From NCBI RefSeq assembly GCF_036182465.1, contig NZ_CP108081.1, positions 4,278,001 to 4,342,000 of the forward strand: 64,000 nucleotides of DNA. The letters are read 5' to 3'. Below are positions 44,714 to 53,563 of this stretch, one piece after another. The translations under genes and the position numbers were made by a program. The stretch is from Streptomyces sp. NBC_00258 (GTDB taxonomy: Bacteria > Actinomycetota > Actinomycetes > Streptomycetales > Streptomycetaceae). How positions within the stretch are numbered: the first letter of the stretch is position 1; every line of letters starts with the position of its first letter. The notes beneath the pieces were generated by a model. The model saw only the letters and a program-made list of their open reading frames with translations, ran no database searches and had not been told where the DNA came from.

Positions 44714-44805
44714 GGGGCGCGCCTGTGTCGAGGGGCCGAGTGCGCGGAGGCCCGACGGAGGAGGGTCGAGCACGGTCGGTCCCTCGACACAGGCTTTGGC
44801 GCCCC
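44714..44805 (+). terminator. Long stem-loop between the two ABC exporter pairs
   Basis: Arms gcctgtgtcgaggg (44721-44734) and ccctcgacacaggc (44781-44794) pair perfectly around a 46-nt loop; ggggcgc (44714-44720) and gcgcccc (44799-44805) extend the stem after a 4-nt bulge. It lies in the 144-nt spacer ahead of the second pair. It may be an attenuator or a terminator; no U-run, but an A-rich run (gaaaaaag) follows before the next start. Confidence 0.6.
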
Positions 44806-44836
44806 GGAGGCGAACCGAGCGAAAAAAGAGGGGTCA

Positions 44837-46660
44837 ATGGTCGACGCGTACGAGGATCCGGGGACACCCGACTGTCGTGGTGGAGCGCGGTACCTCTGGT
44901 GGCTGGTCGCCAGACAGCCGGGCCGGGCCACCGCGGGGGCGCTGCTGGGCACCGTCTGGATGGTGCTCATGGCGCTGACGCCGTATCTGCTGTCCCGGGC
45001 GATCGACGACGGCCTCGAACCGGGTGACCAGGCGGTGCTGGCGGGCTGGTCCGCCGCGCTGCTGGGCGTCGGGCTGTTCAACTCCTGGGTGAGCATCATG
45101 CGGCACCGCACGATGACCAGGCTCCGGATGGACGCCAACTTCCGGTCGGTCAAGCTCGTGGTGGGGCAGGCGACCCGGCTGGGTGCGACGCTGTCGCGCC
45201 GGACCGGAGCCGGGGAGGTCGTGACCATCGGTGTCGGTGACGTGCAGACGATCAGCCAGTCCCTGACCGTCGTCGGCCCGGGCGTGGGCTCGGCCGTTGC
45301 CTACGCCGTGGTGGCCGGACTGCTGCTTTCGGTCTCCCTGCCGCTGGCCGCGGTGGTGTTGCTCGGGGTGCCGGTGATAGTCGTACTCGTCGGTCCGCTG
45401 ATGGGGCGGCTGCGGGGCGCGGAGACGGAGTACCGCGAGCGGCAGGGCGTGCTGACCGCGCGGATCGGCGACCTCGCGGGCGGGCTGCGCGTCCTCAACG
45501 GCCTTGGCGGCAAAGGGCTGTTCGCCGACGCCTTCCGCCGTGACTCGCAGCGGCTGCGGATGCAGGGGTACCGGGTCGGGTCGGTGACCAGCTGGATCCA
45601 GGCGCTCGGCATCGGGCTGCCGACGGTGTTCCTGGCCGTCGTGACATGGCTGGCGGCCCGGCTCGCCGCTCAAGGGGCCATCACGATCGGCGAGTTGGTG
45701 TCCGTGTACGGCTATGTCGCGGTCCTCGTGGCGCCGGTGGCCTTCTTCGTCGAGTGCGGTTACCAGCTCAGCCGGGGTGTGGTGGCCGCCCGGCGCGTCG
45801 TACGGTTCCTGTCCCTGGAGCCGATGGAGACGGGCCGCACCTCCGTGGACGCGCCGGCCGAACCCTCCGTGCTGCACGATCCGCGGTCCGGCGTGCGGGT
45901 GGCGCCCGGCAGGCTGACCGCGCTGGTCGGCGCCCGTCCGGCGGAGTCCGCCGCCGTGGTCGACCGGCTCGGCCGGTACACCGCGTCGGCGGCGACCTGG
46001 GGCGGCGTACGCCTCGACGCGATCGCCCTGCCGCAGGTCCGGGCACGCATCCTGGTCGCGGACAACGAGGCCGACCTGTTCGCGGGCACCCTGCGCGACC
46101 TGGTCTCGGGCCGCGGGGACCCCGACGAGGAGACCGTCGCGGCGGCGGTTCGCGCGGCCGTGGCGGACGACGTCGTGCTCGGGCTGCCGGACGGGCTCGA
46201 CTCGGGCGTCGACGCACAGGGCCGCAGTCTCTCCGGGGGCCAGCGGCAGCGCGTACGCCTGGTGCGGGCGCTGCTCGCCGACGCCGAGGTGCTGCTCGCG
46301 GTCGAGCCCACGTCGGCGCTGGACGCGCACACCGAGGCCGCCGTCGCCGCCCGGCTGCGCGCGGCGCGCTCGGGCCGTACGACCGTCGTGACCAGCACTT
46401 CTCCGCTCGTCCTCGACCAGGTGGACACCGTGTACTACCTGGTCGACGGCAAGGTCGCGGCCTTCGGCAGCCATCAGGAACTCCTCGACGGGGAGCCGGA
46501 ATACCGCGCGCTGGTGGCCCGAGACGCGGACATGGACGACACGGACGACGTGGACGACGTGGACGACGTGGACGGCACGAACATCGATGAGCCGGATCCG
46601 GACGCGTCGTCGCGCCCGGCCGCGGCATCGGATCTGGACGCAGAGGAGGCCGTGCGATGA
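44837..46660 (+). CDS. Heterodimeric ABC exporter half, second pair, ATP-site-dead subunit
   Basis: 607-aa half-transporter with six helices. In its nucleotide-binding domain the P-loop is gone: the position reads LTALVGARPAESAAVVDRL without Gly-Lys-Ser/Thr. Walker B reads VLLAVEPTSALD, with Val for Asp but Glu kept, and the H-loop His is replaced in TVVTSTSPLVLD. The signature RSLSGGQRQRVRLVRALL is intact. This subunit therefore cannot bind ATP normally but can complete the partner's site. The tail is Asp-rich (DADMDDTDDVDDVDDVDG), from a 9-bp DNA repeat at 46541-46570. ATG 44837 follows AGAGGGG. It is coupled to the next gene by ATGA. Confidence 0.92.
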   Translation: MVDAYEDPGTPDCRGGARYLWWLVARQPGRATAGALLGTVWMVLMALTPYLLSRAIDDGLEPGDQAVLAGWSAALLGVGLFNSWVSIMRHRTMTRLRMDANFRSVKLVVGQATRLGATLSRRTGAGEVVTIGVGDVQTISQSLTVVGPGVGSAVAYAVVAGLLLSVSLPLAAVVLLGVPVIVVLVGPLMGRLRGAETEYRERQGVLTARIGDLAGGLRVLNGLGGKGLFADAFRRDSQRLRMQGYRVGSVTSWIQALGIGLPTVFLAVVTWLAARLAAQGAITIGELVSVYGYVAVLVAPVAFFVECGYQLSRGVVAARRVVRFLSLEPMETGRTSVDAPAEPSVLHDPRSGVRVAPGRLTALVGARPAESAAVVDRLGRYTASAATWGGVRLDAIALPQVRARILVADNEADLFAGTLRDLVSGRGDPDEETVAAAVRAAVADDVVLGLPDGLDSGVDAQGRSLSGGQRQRVRLVRALLADAEVLLAVEPTSALDAHTEAAVAARLRAARSGRTTVVTSTSPLVLDQVDTVYYLVDGKVAAFGSHQELLDGEPEYRALVARDADMDDTDDVDDVDDVDGTNIDEPDPDASSRPAAASDLDAEEAVR

Positions 46661-48429
46661 CCGCTCAGCTGCCGGTCGCCGAGCCGGCCGACGTACGCAG
46701 GGCCGCGGGCCGGCTGATCCGCGCGGACGGCCGCGCCTTCGCCGTCGTGCTCGTCCTGAACGCGCTGGCCGCCGCTGCCGGTCTGGTAGGTCCATGGCTG
46801 CTCGGCCGCATCATCGACGAGGTCCGGGCCGGTGGCGGCGTGGCCGTCGTGGACCGTCTGGCGCTGGTCATCCTGGTGTGCGCGCTGGCGCAGCTGGTGC
46901 TGGCGCGCGGCGCCCGGTACGTGGGGTACCGGTTCGGGGAGCGGACGCTGGCGCGGGTGCGCGAGGAGTTCGTCGAGCGGACGCTGACGCTGCCCGCCTC
47001 GGTCGTGGAGCGGGCGGGCACGGGCGATCTGACGGCCCGGGGCACCGCGGACGTCTCGGCGGTGGGTACGACCCTGCGCGACGCCGGTCCCGAGCTGCTG
47101 ATCTCCTCGGTCCAGTGTCTGTTCCTCCTCGGCGCGGTCTTCGCGCTCGACCCGCTGCTCGGCGGCTGCGCGGTGCTCGCCCAGGCAGGTATCTGGCTCG
47201 CGCTGCGCTGGTATCTGCGCCGGGCGCGCACCGGCTATCTCGCCGAGGGAGCCGCCACGTCGGAGGTCGCCGAGATCCTCACGGCCACCGCGTCCGGCGG
47301 GCGCACGGTCGAGGCGTTCGGACTCCAGCGGCGGCGGATCGCCGCGAGCCGGGACGCCCTGGAGACGTCCAGGCGTACCCGGCTGTACACGCTGTACCTG
47401 CGGACCGTGTTCTTCGTGACCGTGGAGATCTCGTTCGTACTCCCCGTGGCCGTCGTGCTGCTGGTCGGCGGTGCCCTGCACGAGCGGGGCACGGTGAGCC
47501 TGGGCGCGGTGATCGCGGCGGCCCTGTATCTGCGGCAGCTGGAATCGCCGCTGGACCAGGTCCTGATGCGGGTGGAGCAACTGCAGAGCAGCAGCGCCTC
47601 GTTCGCCCGGGTGGAGGGCCTCGGCCGGGCGCCGCGGGCCGTCCCGTCCGGCTCTCCGGCCCCGGCGGACGACCGGATCGACGTGACGGACGTGCGCTAC
47701 TCGTACGATCGCGGGGGCGAGGTCCTGCGCGGGGTGGACCTGACCGTGCGGCCCGGGGAGCGGCTGGCCGTGGTCGGACCCTCCGGCGCCGGGAAGACCA
47801 CCCTGAGCCGGCTGCTGGCGGGCATCGACGCGCCGCGCTCGGGCTCGGTGACGGTGGGCGGGGTGCCGATCGTCGACCTTGACCCGGAGCAGCTGCGGCG
47901 GCAGGTCGTGCTCGTCACCCAGGAACACCACGTGTTCCTCGGCACGGTCCGCGACAACCTGCTCATCGCCGAACCGTCCGCCGGTGACGCCGAGTTGTGG
48001 GCGGCCCTCGCGGCTGTCGGCGCCGACGACTGGGTCCGGGAGCTGCCGGACGGCCTCGACACCGGGCTCGGGCCCGACAGCCCCCATCGCGCGGACGGCT
48101 CCCGGGCGCAGCAACTCGCCCTGGCCCGGGTCGTGTTGGCAGACCCCCACACCCTGATCCTCGACGAGGCCACGGCACTGCTGGACCCGGCGACCGCACG
48201 CCACACGGAGCGCGCGCTCGCCGCCGTCCTCGAAGGCCGCACGGTCATCGCCATCGCCCACCGCCTGCACACCGCCCACGACGCGGACCGGGTCGCCGTG
48301 ATGGAGGACGGCCTGCTGACCGAACTGGGCACCCACGACAGTCTGGTGGCCGCCGACGGCGCGTACGCGGCCCTGTGGCACTCGTGGCACGGCGAGCGGC
48401 CGGGGCTTCCCGACCAACGGCCTTCATGA
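46657..48429 (+). CDS. Heterodimeric ABC exporter half, second pair, catalytic subunit
   Basis: 590-aa half-transporter. Walker A GPSGAGKTTL, Walker B LILDEATALLD and H-loop AIAHRLHTAHDADR are canonical, but the signature is lost: where LSGGQ should stand the sequence reads PHRADGSRAQQLALARVVL. With the upstream subunit this gives one fully canonical composite site (Walker A/B here with LSGGQ there) and one in which every element is degenerate. Six membrane helices and an ordinary coupling region are present. The stop codon lies within the first unit of a 16-bp tandem repeat. Substrate unknown. Confidence 0.92.
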   Translation: MTAQLPVAEPADVRRAAGRLIRADGRAFAVVLVLNALAAAAGLVGPWLLGRIIDEVRAGGGVAVVDRLALVILVCALAQLVLARGARYVGYRFGERTLARVREEFVERTLTLPASVVERAGTGDLTARGTADVSAVGTTLRDAGPELLISSVQCLFLLGAVFALDPLLGGCAVLAQAGIWLALRWYLRRARTGYLAEGAATSEVAEILTATASGGRTVEAFGLQRRRIAASRDALETSRRTRLYTLYLRTVFFVTVEISFVLPVAVVLLVGGALHERGTVSLGAVIAAALYLRQLESPLDQVLMRVEQLQSSSASFARVEGLGRAPRAVPSGSPAPADDRIDVTDVRYSYDRGGEVLRGVDLTVRPGERLAVVGPSGAGKTTLSRLLAGIDAPRSGSVTVGGVPIVDLDPEQLRRQVVLVTQEHHVFLGTVRDNLLIAEPSAGDAELWAALAAVGADDWVRELPDGLDTGLGPDSPHRADGSRAQQLALARVVLADPHTLILDEATALLDPATARHTERALAAVLEGRTVIAIAHRLHTAHDADRVAVMEDGLLTELGTHDSLVAADGAYAALWHSWHGERPGLPDQRPS

Positions 48430-48512
48430 GCCCGGTCCTTCATGAGCCCGGTCCTTCGCGGGCCTCAGCCATCACGGGCCTGAGCCATCACGGGCCTGAG
48501 CCATCACGGGCC
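48421..48512 (+). repeat. Two families of 16-bp tandem repeats over the ABC gene stop
   Basis: ccttcatgagcccggt occurs at 48421-48436 and 48437-48452; the first copy contains the stop codon of the ABC gene. agccatcacgggcctg then occurs at 48467-48482 and 48483-48498, with a partial third at 48499-48512. Unit length is 16 bp in both, and both contain catga or catca next to a gcccgg or cgggcc core. Confidence 0.85.
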
Positions 48513-48819
48513 AGGCGCCCGGCAACGCACCCGTCGGCAACGAGTCCGTATACCGAACATGACCACCCGGACAACGAACCGTTTCCAGCCAACTTCTTGA
48601 TGCGCACCTGACAGAGAGCGCAATCTCCTGCCACTCTTCCCACGACCACTCCACAGCAACCCCACAAGAACTGCTGTGCCGTGGTGGACCCCCACGCACG
48701 CCCGCACGTGCCCCATGCAAGTGGTTCCGCGTTCTGCCTTGTTCTGCCCGGACGGATCCCAACCGTCCGGTCCCCCCTGGCCGCGCGATCCGCGATCCGC
48801 GGCCACGCAGAAGGAGTCC
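48513..48819. promoter_or_regulatory. Upstream region of metalloprotease gene 1
   Basis: About 300 bases without a gene. At 48582-48595 it has tttccagccaactt and at 48608-48613 ctgaca. The same two boxes, with the same 26-bp offset, lie upstream of the second metalloprotease gene (51114-51127 and 51140-51145). They are probably shared regulatory or promoter elements. Confidence 0.6.
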
Positions 48820-50913
48820 GTGTTGAGACGCACCTCCCACAGACGCACCTCCCACACCGCAGGCACTTCTCAGACCGTGGGTAACTCCCGTTCCGCGTTC
48901 GCCTCCCGTTCCACCCGGCGCAAGGCCGCCGCCGGCGCGCTCGTCGCCGTCGCCGCCCTGCTCGCCGCGGCCGTCCAGACGGGCGCCGCCACCGCCGACA
49001 CCAAACCCGCCCCGGGCAAGCTCGACAAGGGCTCGCTGGCCGTCAAACTCTCCCCCGCCCAGCGCGCGGCGCTGATCCGCGACGCCGACTCGGCGAAGGC
49101 GGACACGGCGAAGGAACTCGGCCTGGGCGCCCAGGAGAAGCTCGTCGTCCGCGACGTCGTCAAGGACGCCGACGGTACGGTCCACACGCGCTACGAGCGT
49201 ACGTACGCCGGACTCCCGGTCCTCGGCGGCGACCTGGTCGTCGACACCGCCAAGTCGGGGAAGACGGAGGCCGTTACGCGCGCGGTGAAGGCCCAGCTCA
49301 AGGGCATCACCACCAGCGCGGCGGTAAAGCCCGCCGTCGCCGAGAAGCAGGCCCTGAAGGCCGCCTCGGCGGAGGGCTCGAAGAAGACCGAGGCGGACGG
49401 CGCGCGCAAGGTGATCTGGGCGGCCGACGGCACGCCGAGCCTCGCGTACGAGACGGTCGTCGGGGGCCTGCAGCACGACGGCACCCCGAACGAGCTGCAC
49501 GTCATCACGGACGCGGCCACCGGCAAGAAGCTCTACGAGTACCAGGCCGTCGAGACCGGCACCGGCAACACCCAGTACAGCGGCTCGGTGACCCTCGGCA
49601 GCGCCCAGTCCGGGTCGACGTACAACCTCACGGACACGACCCGCGGCAACCACAGGACGAACAACCTGAACCGCGGTACGTCGGGCACCGGCACGCTCTT
49701 CTCCGGCGCCGACGACGTCTGGGGCAACGGGGCCGCGTCGAACCTGGAGACGGCGGGCGCGGACGCCCACTACGGGGCCGCGCTGACCTGGGACTACTAC
49801 AAGAACGTGCAGGGCCGCAGCGGCATCCGCGGTGACGGGGTCGGCGCGTACTCCCGCGTCCACTACGGCAACAACTACGTCAACGCCTTCTGGCAGGACT
49901 CCTGCTTCTGCATGACGTACGGCGACGGCTCGGGCAACGCCAAGCCGCTCACGTCGATCGACGTGGCCGCGCACGAGATGACGCACGGCGTCACCTCCAA
50001 CACCGCGGGCCTGGTCTACAGCGGTGAGTCGGGCGGCCTGAACGAGGCCACCTCCGACATCTTCGCGGCGGCCGTCGAGTTCTACGCCGGCAACTCGCAG
50101 GACGTCGGCGACTACCTGGTCGGCGAGAAGATCGACATCAACGGCAACGGGACGCCGCTGCGTTACATGGACAAGCCGAGCAAGGACGGCTCGTCCAAGG
50201 ACAGTTGGTACTCGGGCATCGGCTCGATCGACGTCCACTACTCCTCGGGCCCGGCGAACCACTTCTTCTACCTCCTCTCGGAGGGCAGTGGCGCCAAGAC
50301 CGTCAACGGCGTCTCGTACGACTCGCCGACCTCCGACGGACTGCCGGTGACCGGCATCGGCCGCGAGAAGGCCGCGCTGATCTGGTTCAAGGCGCTCACC
50401 ACGAAGTTCACGTCGACGACGAACTACGCGGCGGCCCGCACCGGCACGCTCGCGGTCGCGGGTGAGCTGTACGGCACCACGAGCGCCGAGTACACGGCGG
50501 TGCAGAACGCGTGGGCCGGTATCAACGTCGGCACCCGGCCCGGCGGCGGGGGCGGCGGCACGTCGTTCGAGAGCACGACGGCCGTATCGATTCCGGACAA
50601 CGGAGCGGCGGTGACGTCGTCGATCACCGTCTCCGGCCAGGCCGGCAACGCTCCCACGAACCTGGTCGTCACCCCGAACATCACACACACGTGGCGCGGT
50701 GACCTGGTCGTCGACCTGGTGGCACCGGACGGCACGAGCTACCGCCTCAAGCCCTTCAGCTCCTCGGACTCGGCGGACAACGTGACCGAGCCGTACACGG
50801 TGAACGCGTCCTCCGAAGTCGCCAACGGCACCTGGCAGTTGAAGGTCCAGGACCAGGCGGCGCAGGACACCGGCAGGATCAATGGCTGGAAGATCACCTT
50901 CCCGCAGGCGTAA
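48820..50913 (+). CDS. Secreted M4 (thermolysin-type) metalloprotease with P-domain
   Basis: 697-aa secreted protease. Layout: signal peptide (RKAAAGALVAVAALLAAAVQ, ending near residue 65), FTP and PepSY-like propeptide, M4 catalytic domain with His385-Glu386-x-x-His389 in AAHEMTHGVT, third zinc ligand Glu409 in GGLNEATSDIF (20 residues on, as in thermolysin) and the catalytic His in VHYSSGPANHFF. After a Gly-rich linker comes a P/Homo-B domain (TAVSIPDNGAAVTSSITVSG, to the end). It should degrade protein outside the cell. AAGGAG is three bases before GTG 48820 and six before TTG 48823, so the TTG may be the true start. A strong terminator follows. Confidence 0.94.
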   Translation: MLRRTSHRRTSHTAGTSQTVGNSRSAFASRSTRRKAAAGALVAVAALLAAAVQTGAATADTKPAPGKLDKGSLAVKLSPAQRAALIRDADSAKADTAKELGLGAQEKLVVRDVVKDADGTVHTRYERTYAGLPVLGGDLVVDTAKSGKTEAVTRAVKAQLKGITTSAAVKPAVAEKQALKAASAEGSKKTEADGARKVIWAADGTPSLAYETVVGGLQHDGTPNELHVITDAATGKKLYEYQAVETGTGNTQYSGSVTLGSAQSGSTYNLTDTTRGNHRTNNLNRGTSGTGTLFSGADDVWGNGAASNLETAGADAHYGAALTWDYYKNVQGRSGIRGDGVGAYSRVHYGNNYVNAFWQDSCFCMTYGDGSGNAKPLTSIDVAAHEMTHGVTSNTAGLVYSGESGGLNEATSDIFAAAVEFYAGNSQDVGDYLVGEKIDINGNGTPLRYMDKPSKDGSSKDSWYSGIGSIDVHYSSGPANHFFYLLSEGSGAKTVNGVSYDSPTSDGLPVTGIGREKAALIWFKALTTKFTSTTNYAAARTGTLAVAGELYGTTSAEYTAVQNAWAGINVGTRPGGGGGGTSFESTTAVSIPDNGAAVTSSITVSGQAGNAPTNLVVTPNITHTWRGDLVVDLVAPDGTSYRLKPFSSSDSADNVTEPYTVNASSEVANGTWQLKVQDQAAQDTGRINGWKITFPQA

Positions 50914-50965
50914 CCGGTCCGGGTGAGCCCCGACCACGCGGGCTCGCTCAGGTTCACACGCACAG

Positions 50966-51008
50966 GGCGCCGTCCCGGGGATCCAACTCCCCGGGACGGC
51001 GCCTTTTT
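50966..51008 (+). terminator. Rho-independent terminator after metalloprotease 1
   Basis: Perfect 16-bp stem: arms 50966-50981 and 50988-51003 with a 6-nt loop, followed by TTTTT at 51004-51008. This is the most typical intrinsic terminator in the window. Confidence 0.95.
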
Positions 51009-51113
51009 GCCACGCCATTGCCGCCGCCTTACGACAGCCTTCCCCACCCTTTACCAGGCCTTTGCGGGCGATCAAGTCCGCAATCCGTACGCGGATCTTC
51101 GGGCAGCGGACGA

Positions 51114-51145
51114 TTTCCGGCCAACCTTTATTCGCCCCGCTGACA
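51114..51145 (+). promoter_or_regulatory. Upstream element shared with metalloprotease 1
   Basis: tttccggccaacct (51114-51127) and ctgaca (51140-51145) repeat the element at 48582-48613 with the same spacing. The rest of the two upstream regions is not alike, so these boxes look selectively kept. They are 155 nt before the second protease start. The octamer aacctta-type box AACCTTTA (51123-51130) overlaps. Confidence 0.55.
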
Positions 51146-51268
51146 TGTACAGGACTCAACTGGCAACGTTCACCTCGCATCACTGCTTACGCCACACCCG
51201 CACCGCAACTTCACAACCGCCCGACCGGTCCCCCATGCCGGCCGGACACCCCCCACGAAGGAGCTTGC

Positions 51269-52921
51269 GTGACCCCCCTCTACGCGCGTCACAAGCGCAC
51301 CACTCTGGCCATCGCCACCGCAGTCGCGGCCGGAGCCCTGCTCACCACCGGTCTGACCACCGGCGCCTCCGCCCAGTCCCCTGCCGAGCAGTCCGGTGGG
51401 ACGACCCTCGCCGCGGCGCCGGTCCAGCTGACCGCGGCAGCCCGCACGAGCCTCATCCAGAAGGCCCACGCCGCCACGGCGGACACGGCCGACGAGATAG
51501 GTCTCGGCGCCAAGGAGAAGCTGGTCGTCAGAGACGTCGTCAAGGACGCCGACGGCACGACGCACACCAGGTACGAGCGCACGTACGACGGACTCCCCGT
51601 CCTCGGCGGCGACCTGGTGATCCACGAGACCAAGGCCGGCGAGACCGAGGGCGTGACCAAGGCGACCAAGGCCGCCATCAAGGTCTCCGACGTCACCCCG
51701 GACATCGCCAAGTCCACTGCCGAGAAGCAGGCGTTGAAGGCGGCGAAGGCCGAGGGCAGCAAGAAGTCGGCGGCCGACAAGGCGCCCCGCAAGGTCGTCT
51801 GGGCGGCCGACGGCAAGCCGGCCCTGGCCTACGAGACGGTCGTCGGCGGCTTCCAGCACGACGGCACCCCGCAGCAGCTGCACGTCGTCACCGACGCGCA
51901 GACGGGCAAGAAGCTGTACGAGTGGGAGGCGATCCAGACCGGCACCGGCAACAGCCAGTACTCCGGCAAGGTCACCATCGGCACCTCGCTGTCGGGCTCG
52001 ACGTACCAGCTGAACGACACCGGCCGCGGCGCCCACAAGACGTACAACCTCAACCGGGGTACGTCCGGCACCGGCACCCTCTTCACCGACGCGGACGACA
52101 CCTGGGGCACGGGCGCGGCCTCCAACACCCAGACCGCCGCGGTCGACGCGCACTTCGGCGCCCAGGCCACCTGGGACTTCTACAAGAACGTACTCGGCCG
52201 CAGCGGCATCAAGAACGACGGCAAGGCCGCCTACTCCCGCGTCCACTACGGCAACGCGTACGTGAACGCCTTCTGGGACGACAGCTGCTTCTGCATGACG
52301 TACGGCGACGGCTCGGGCAACTCCAAGCCGCTGACGTCCCTCGACGTGGCGGGCCACGAGATGACGCACGGCGTCACGTCGAACACCGCGGGCCTCAACT
52401 ACAGCGGTGAGTCCGGCGGGCTGAACGAGGCGACCTCCGACATCTTCGGCACGGCGGTGGAGTTCTACGCCGCCAGCGCGTCCGACGTCGGCGACTACCT
52501 CATCGGCGAGAAGATCGACATCAACGGCAACGGCACCCCGCTGCGCTACATGGACAAGCCGAGCAAGGACGGCGCGTCCAAGGACAGCTGGTCGTCCAGC
52601 CTGGGCGGCATCGACGTCCACTACTCCTCGGGCCCGGCGAACCACTTCTTCTACCTCCTCTCGGAGGGCAGCGGCGCCAAGACGATCAACGGCGTCAGCT
52701 ACAACTCCCCGACCTCCAACGGCTCCACGGTCACCGGCATCGGCCGCGACAAGGCGGTCAAGATCTGGTACAAGGCGCTCACCGAGTACATGACGTCCAC
52801 GACGAAGTACGCGGGCGCCCGTACGGCGACACTGAACGCGGCGTCGGCACTGTACGGCGGCACGGCGAGCACGGAGTACAAGGCGGTCCAGGCCGCCTGG
52901 GCAGGAGTCAACGTCAACTGA
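51269..52921 (+). CDS. Secreted M4 (thermolysin-type) metalloprotease without P-domain
   Basis: 550-aa paralogue of the preceding protease. Signal peptide (RTTLAIATAVAAGALLTTGL then GASAQ), propeptide, and M4 domain with His363-Glu364-x-x-His367 in AGHEMTHGVT, Glu387 in GGLNEATSDIF and the same catalytic His segment VHYSSGPANHFF. Long stretches are identical with copy 1 (for example DINGNGTPLRYMDKPSKDG). It ends directly after the catalytic domain (VQAAWAGVNVN), so it lacks the P-domain. GTG 51269 has AAGGAG five bases upstream. The tandem pair arose by duplication and then gain or loss of the C-terminal domain. Confidence 0.95.
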   Translation: MTPLYARHKRTTLAIATAVAAGALLTTGLTTGASAQSPAEQSGGTTLAAAPVQLTAAARTSLIQKAHAATADTADEIGLGAKEKLVVRDVVKDADGTTHTRYERTYDGLPVLGGDLVIHETKAGETEGVTKATKAAIKVSDVTPDIAKSTAEKQALKAAKAEGSKKSAADKAPRKVVWAADGKPALAYETVVGGFQHDGTPQQLHVVTDAQTGKKLYEWEAIQTGTGNSQYSGKVTIGTSLSGSTYQLNDTGRGAHKTYNLNRGTSGTGTLFTDADDTWGTGAASNTQTAAVDAHFGAQATWDFYKNVLGRSGIKNDGKAAYSRVHYGNAYVNAFWDDSCFCMTYGDGSGNSKPLTSLDVAGHEMTHGVTSNTAGLNYSGESGGLNEATSDIFGTAVEFYAASASDVGDYLIGEKIDINGNGTPLRYMDKPSKDGASKDSWSSSLGGIDVHYSSGPANHFFYLLSEGSGAKTINGVSYNSPTSNGSTVTGIGRDKAVKIWYKALTEYMTSTTKYAGARTATLNAASALYGGTASTEYKAVQAAWAGVNVN

Positions 52922-52949
52922 CACCCGCGTAGTTGGCTGTAGTCGATCG

Positions 52950-52988
52950 GGGCGGTACCCGGAACGAAGGCATTCCCGGGTACCGCCC
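52950..52988 (+). terminator. Terminator after metalloprotease 2
   Basis: 13-bp stem: arms 52950-52962 and 52976-52988 with a 13-nt loop, 28 nt past the stop. The DUF1990 gene starts 15 nt after it, so this gene probably has its own promoter or relies on read-through. Confidence 0.8.
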
Positions 52989-53002
52989 TACTCTTGGTTC
53001 CC

Positions 53003-53515
53003 ATGCCCTACACGTACGAGGACGTGGGTGCGACCCGCGACGGCCGGTGCCCACCCGGCTTCCATCCCCTGCACGTCCGCAGCCGCATCGGCGAGGGCCA
53101 GGAGGTCTTCAAATCCGCGTCCCAGGCGGTCCTGACCTGGGACCTCCACAGAGCGGTGGGCGTCAAGATCACCACGGACGCCCCGCAGGCCGCCCCCGGC
53201 GTGGACGTCACGGTCGGCCTGGGCCTGCTCCAGGCCCCCTGCCGCATCGTCTGGACGGTGGACGAACCCCGCCGGGCCGGCTGGGCCTACGGCACCCTCC
53301 CCGGCCACCCCGAATCCGGCGAGGAAGCCTTCATCGTCGACCGCACGGGCGACGGCACGGTCTGGCTGACCATAACCGCCTTCAGCCGCCCGGCGAAGTG
53401 GTACGCCAAGGCGGGCGGAGCGGCGACCCGTGGCTTGCAGCACGCGTACGCACGGCGGTGCGGGGTGGTGCTGCGGAAGATGTGCGAGGACCCCAAGGGC
53501 GATTTCCTGGCGTAG
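53003..53515 (+). CDS. DUF1990 family protein
   Basis: 170-aa soluble protein of the DUF1990 family. Segments: YTYEDVGATRDGRCPPGFH, then HPLHVRSRIGEGQEVFKSAS (start of the domain), WAYGTLPGHPESGEEAFIVD (its most conserved part, with the Glu-x-Phe pattern), and TITAFSRPAKWYAKAGG near the end. No enzymatic motif is known to me for this family; it looks like a beta-rich ligand-binding fold. ATG 53003 lies just after a terminator without a ribosome site, so the message may be leaderless. It is convergent with the lipoprotein gene. Confidence 0.82.
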   Translation: MPYTYEDVGATRDGRCPPGFHPLHVRSRIGEGQEVFKSASQAVLTWDLHRAVGVKITTDAPQAAPGVDVTVGLGLLQAPCRIVWTVDEPRRAGWAYGTLPGHPESGEEAFIVDRTGDGTVWLTITAFSRPAKWYAKAGGAATRGLQHAYARRCGVVLRKMCEDPKGDFLA

Positions 53516-53563
53516 CCGAGCGCGACCGACTCTGCCTAAGCGGGCATTGGCAGCGGCGTTCAC

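Noticed and set aside
40953..48429. ABC genes as part of an antibiotic biosynthetic cluster
   Set aside because: No polyketide, peptide, terpene or RiPP biosynthetic gene lies on either side; neighbours are proteases and glycogen genes.
52994..53002. TTG start for the DUF1990 protein, three codons upstream of ATG 53003
   Set aside because: It lies right at the end of a terminator stem with no ribosome site, and the domain begins normally from the ATG.
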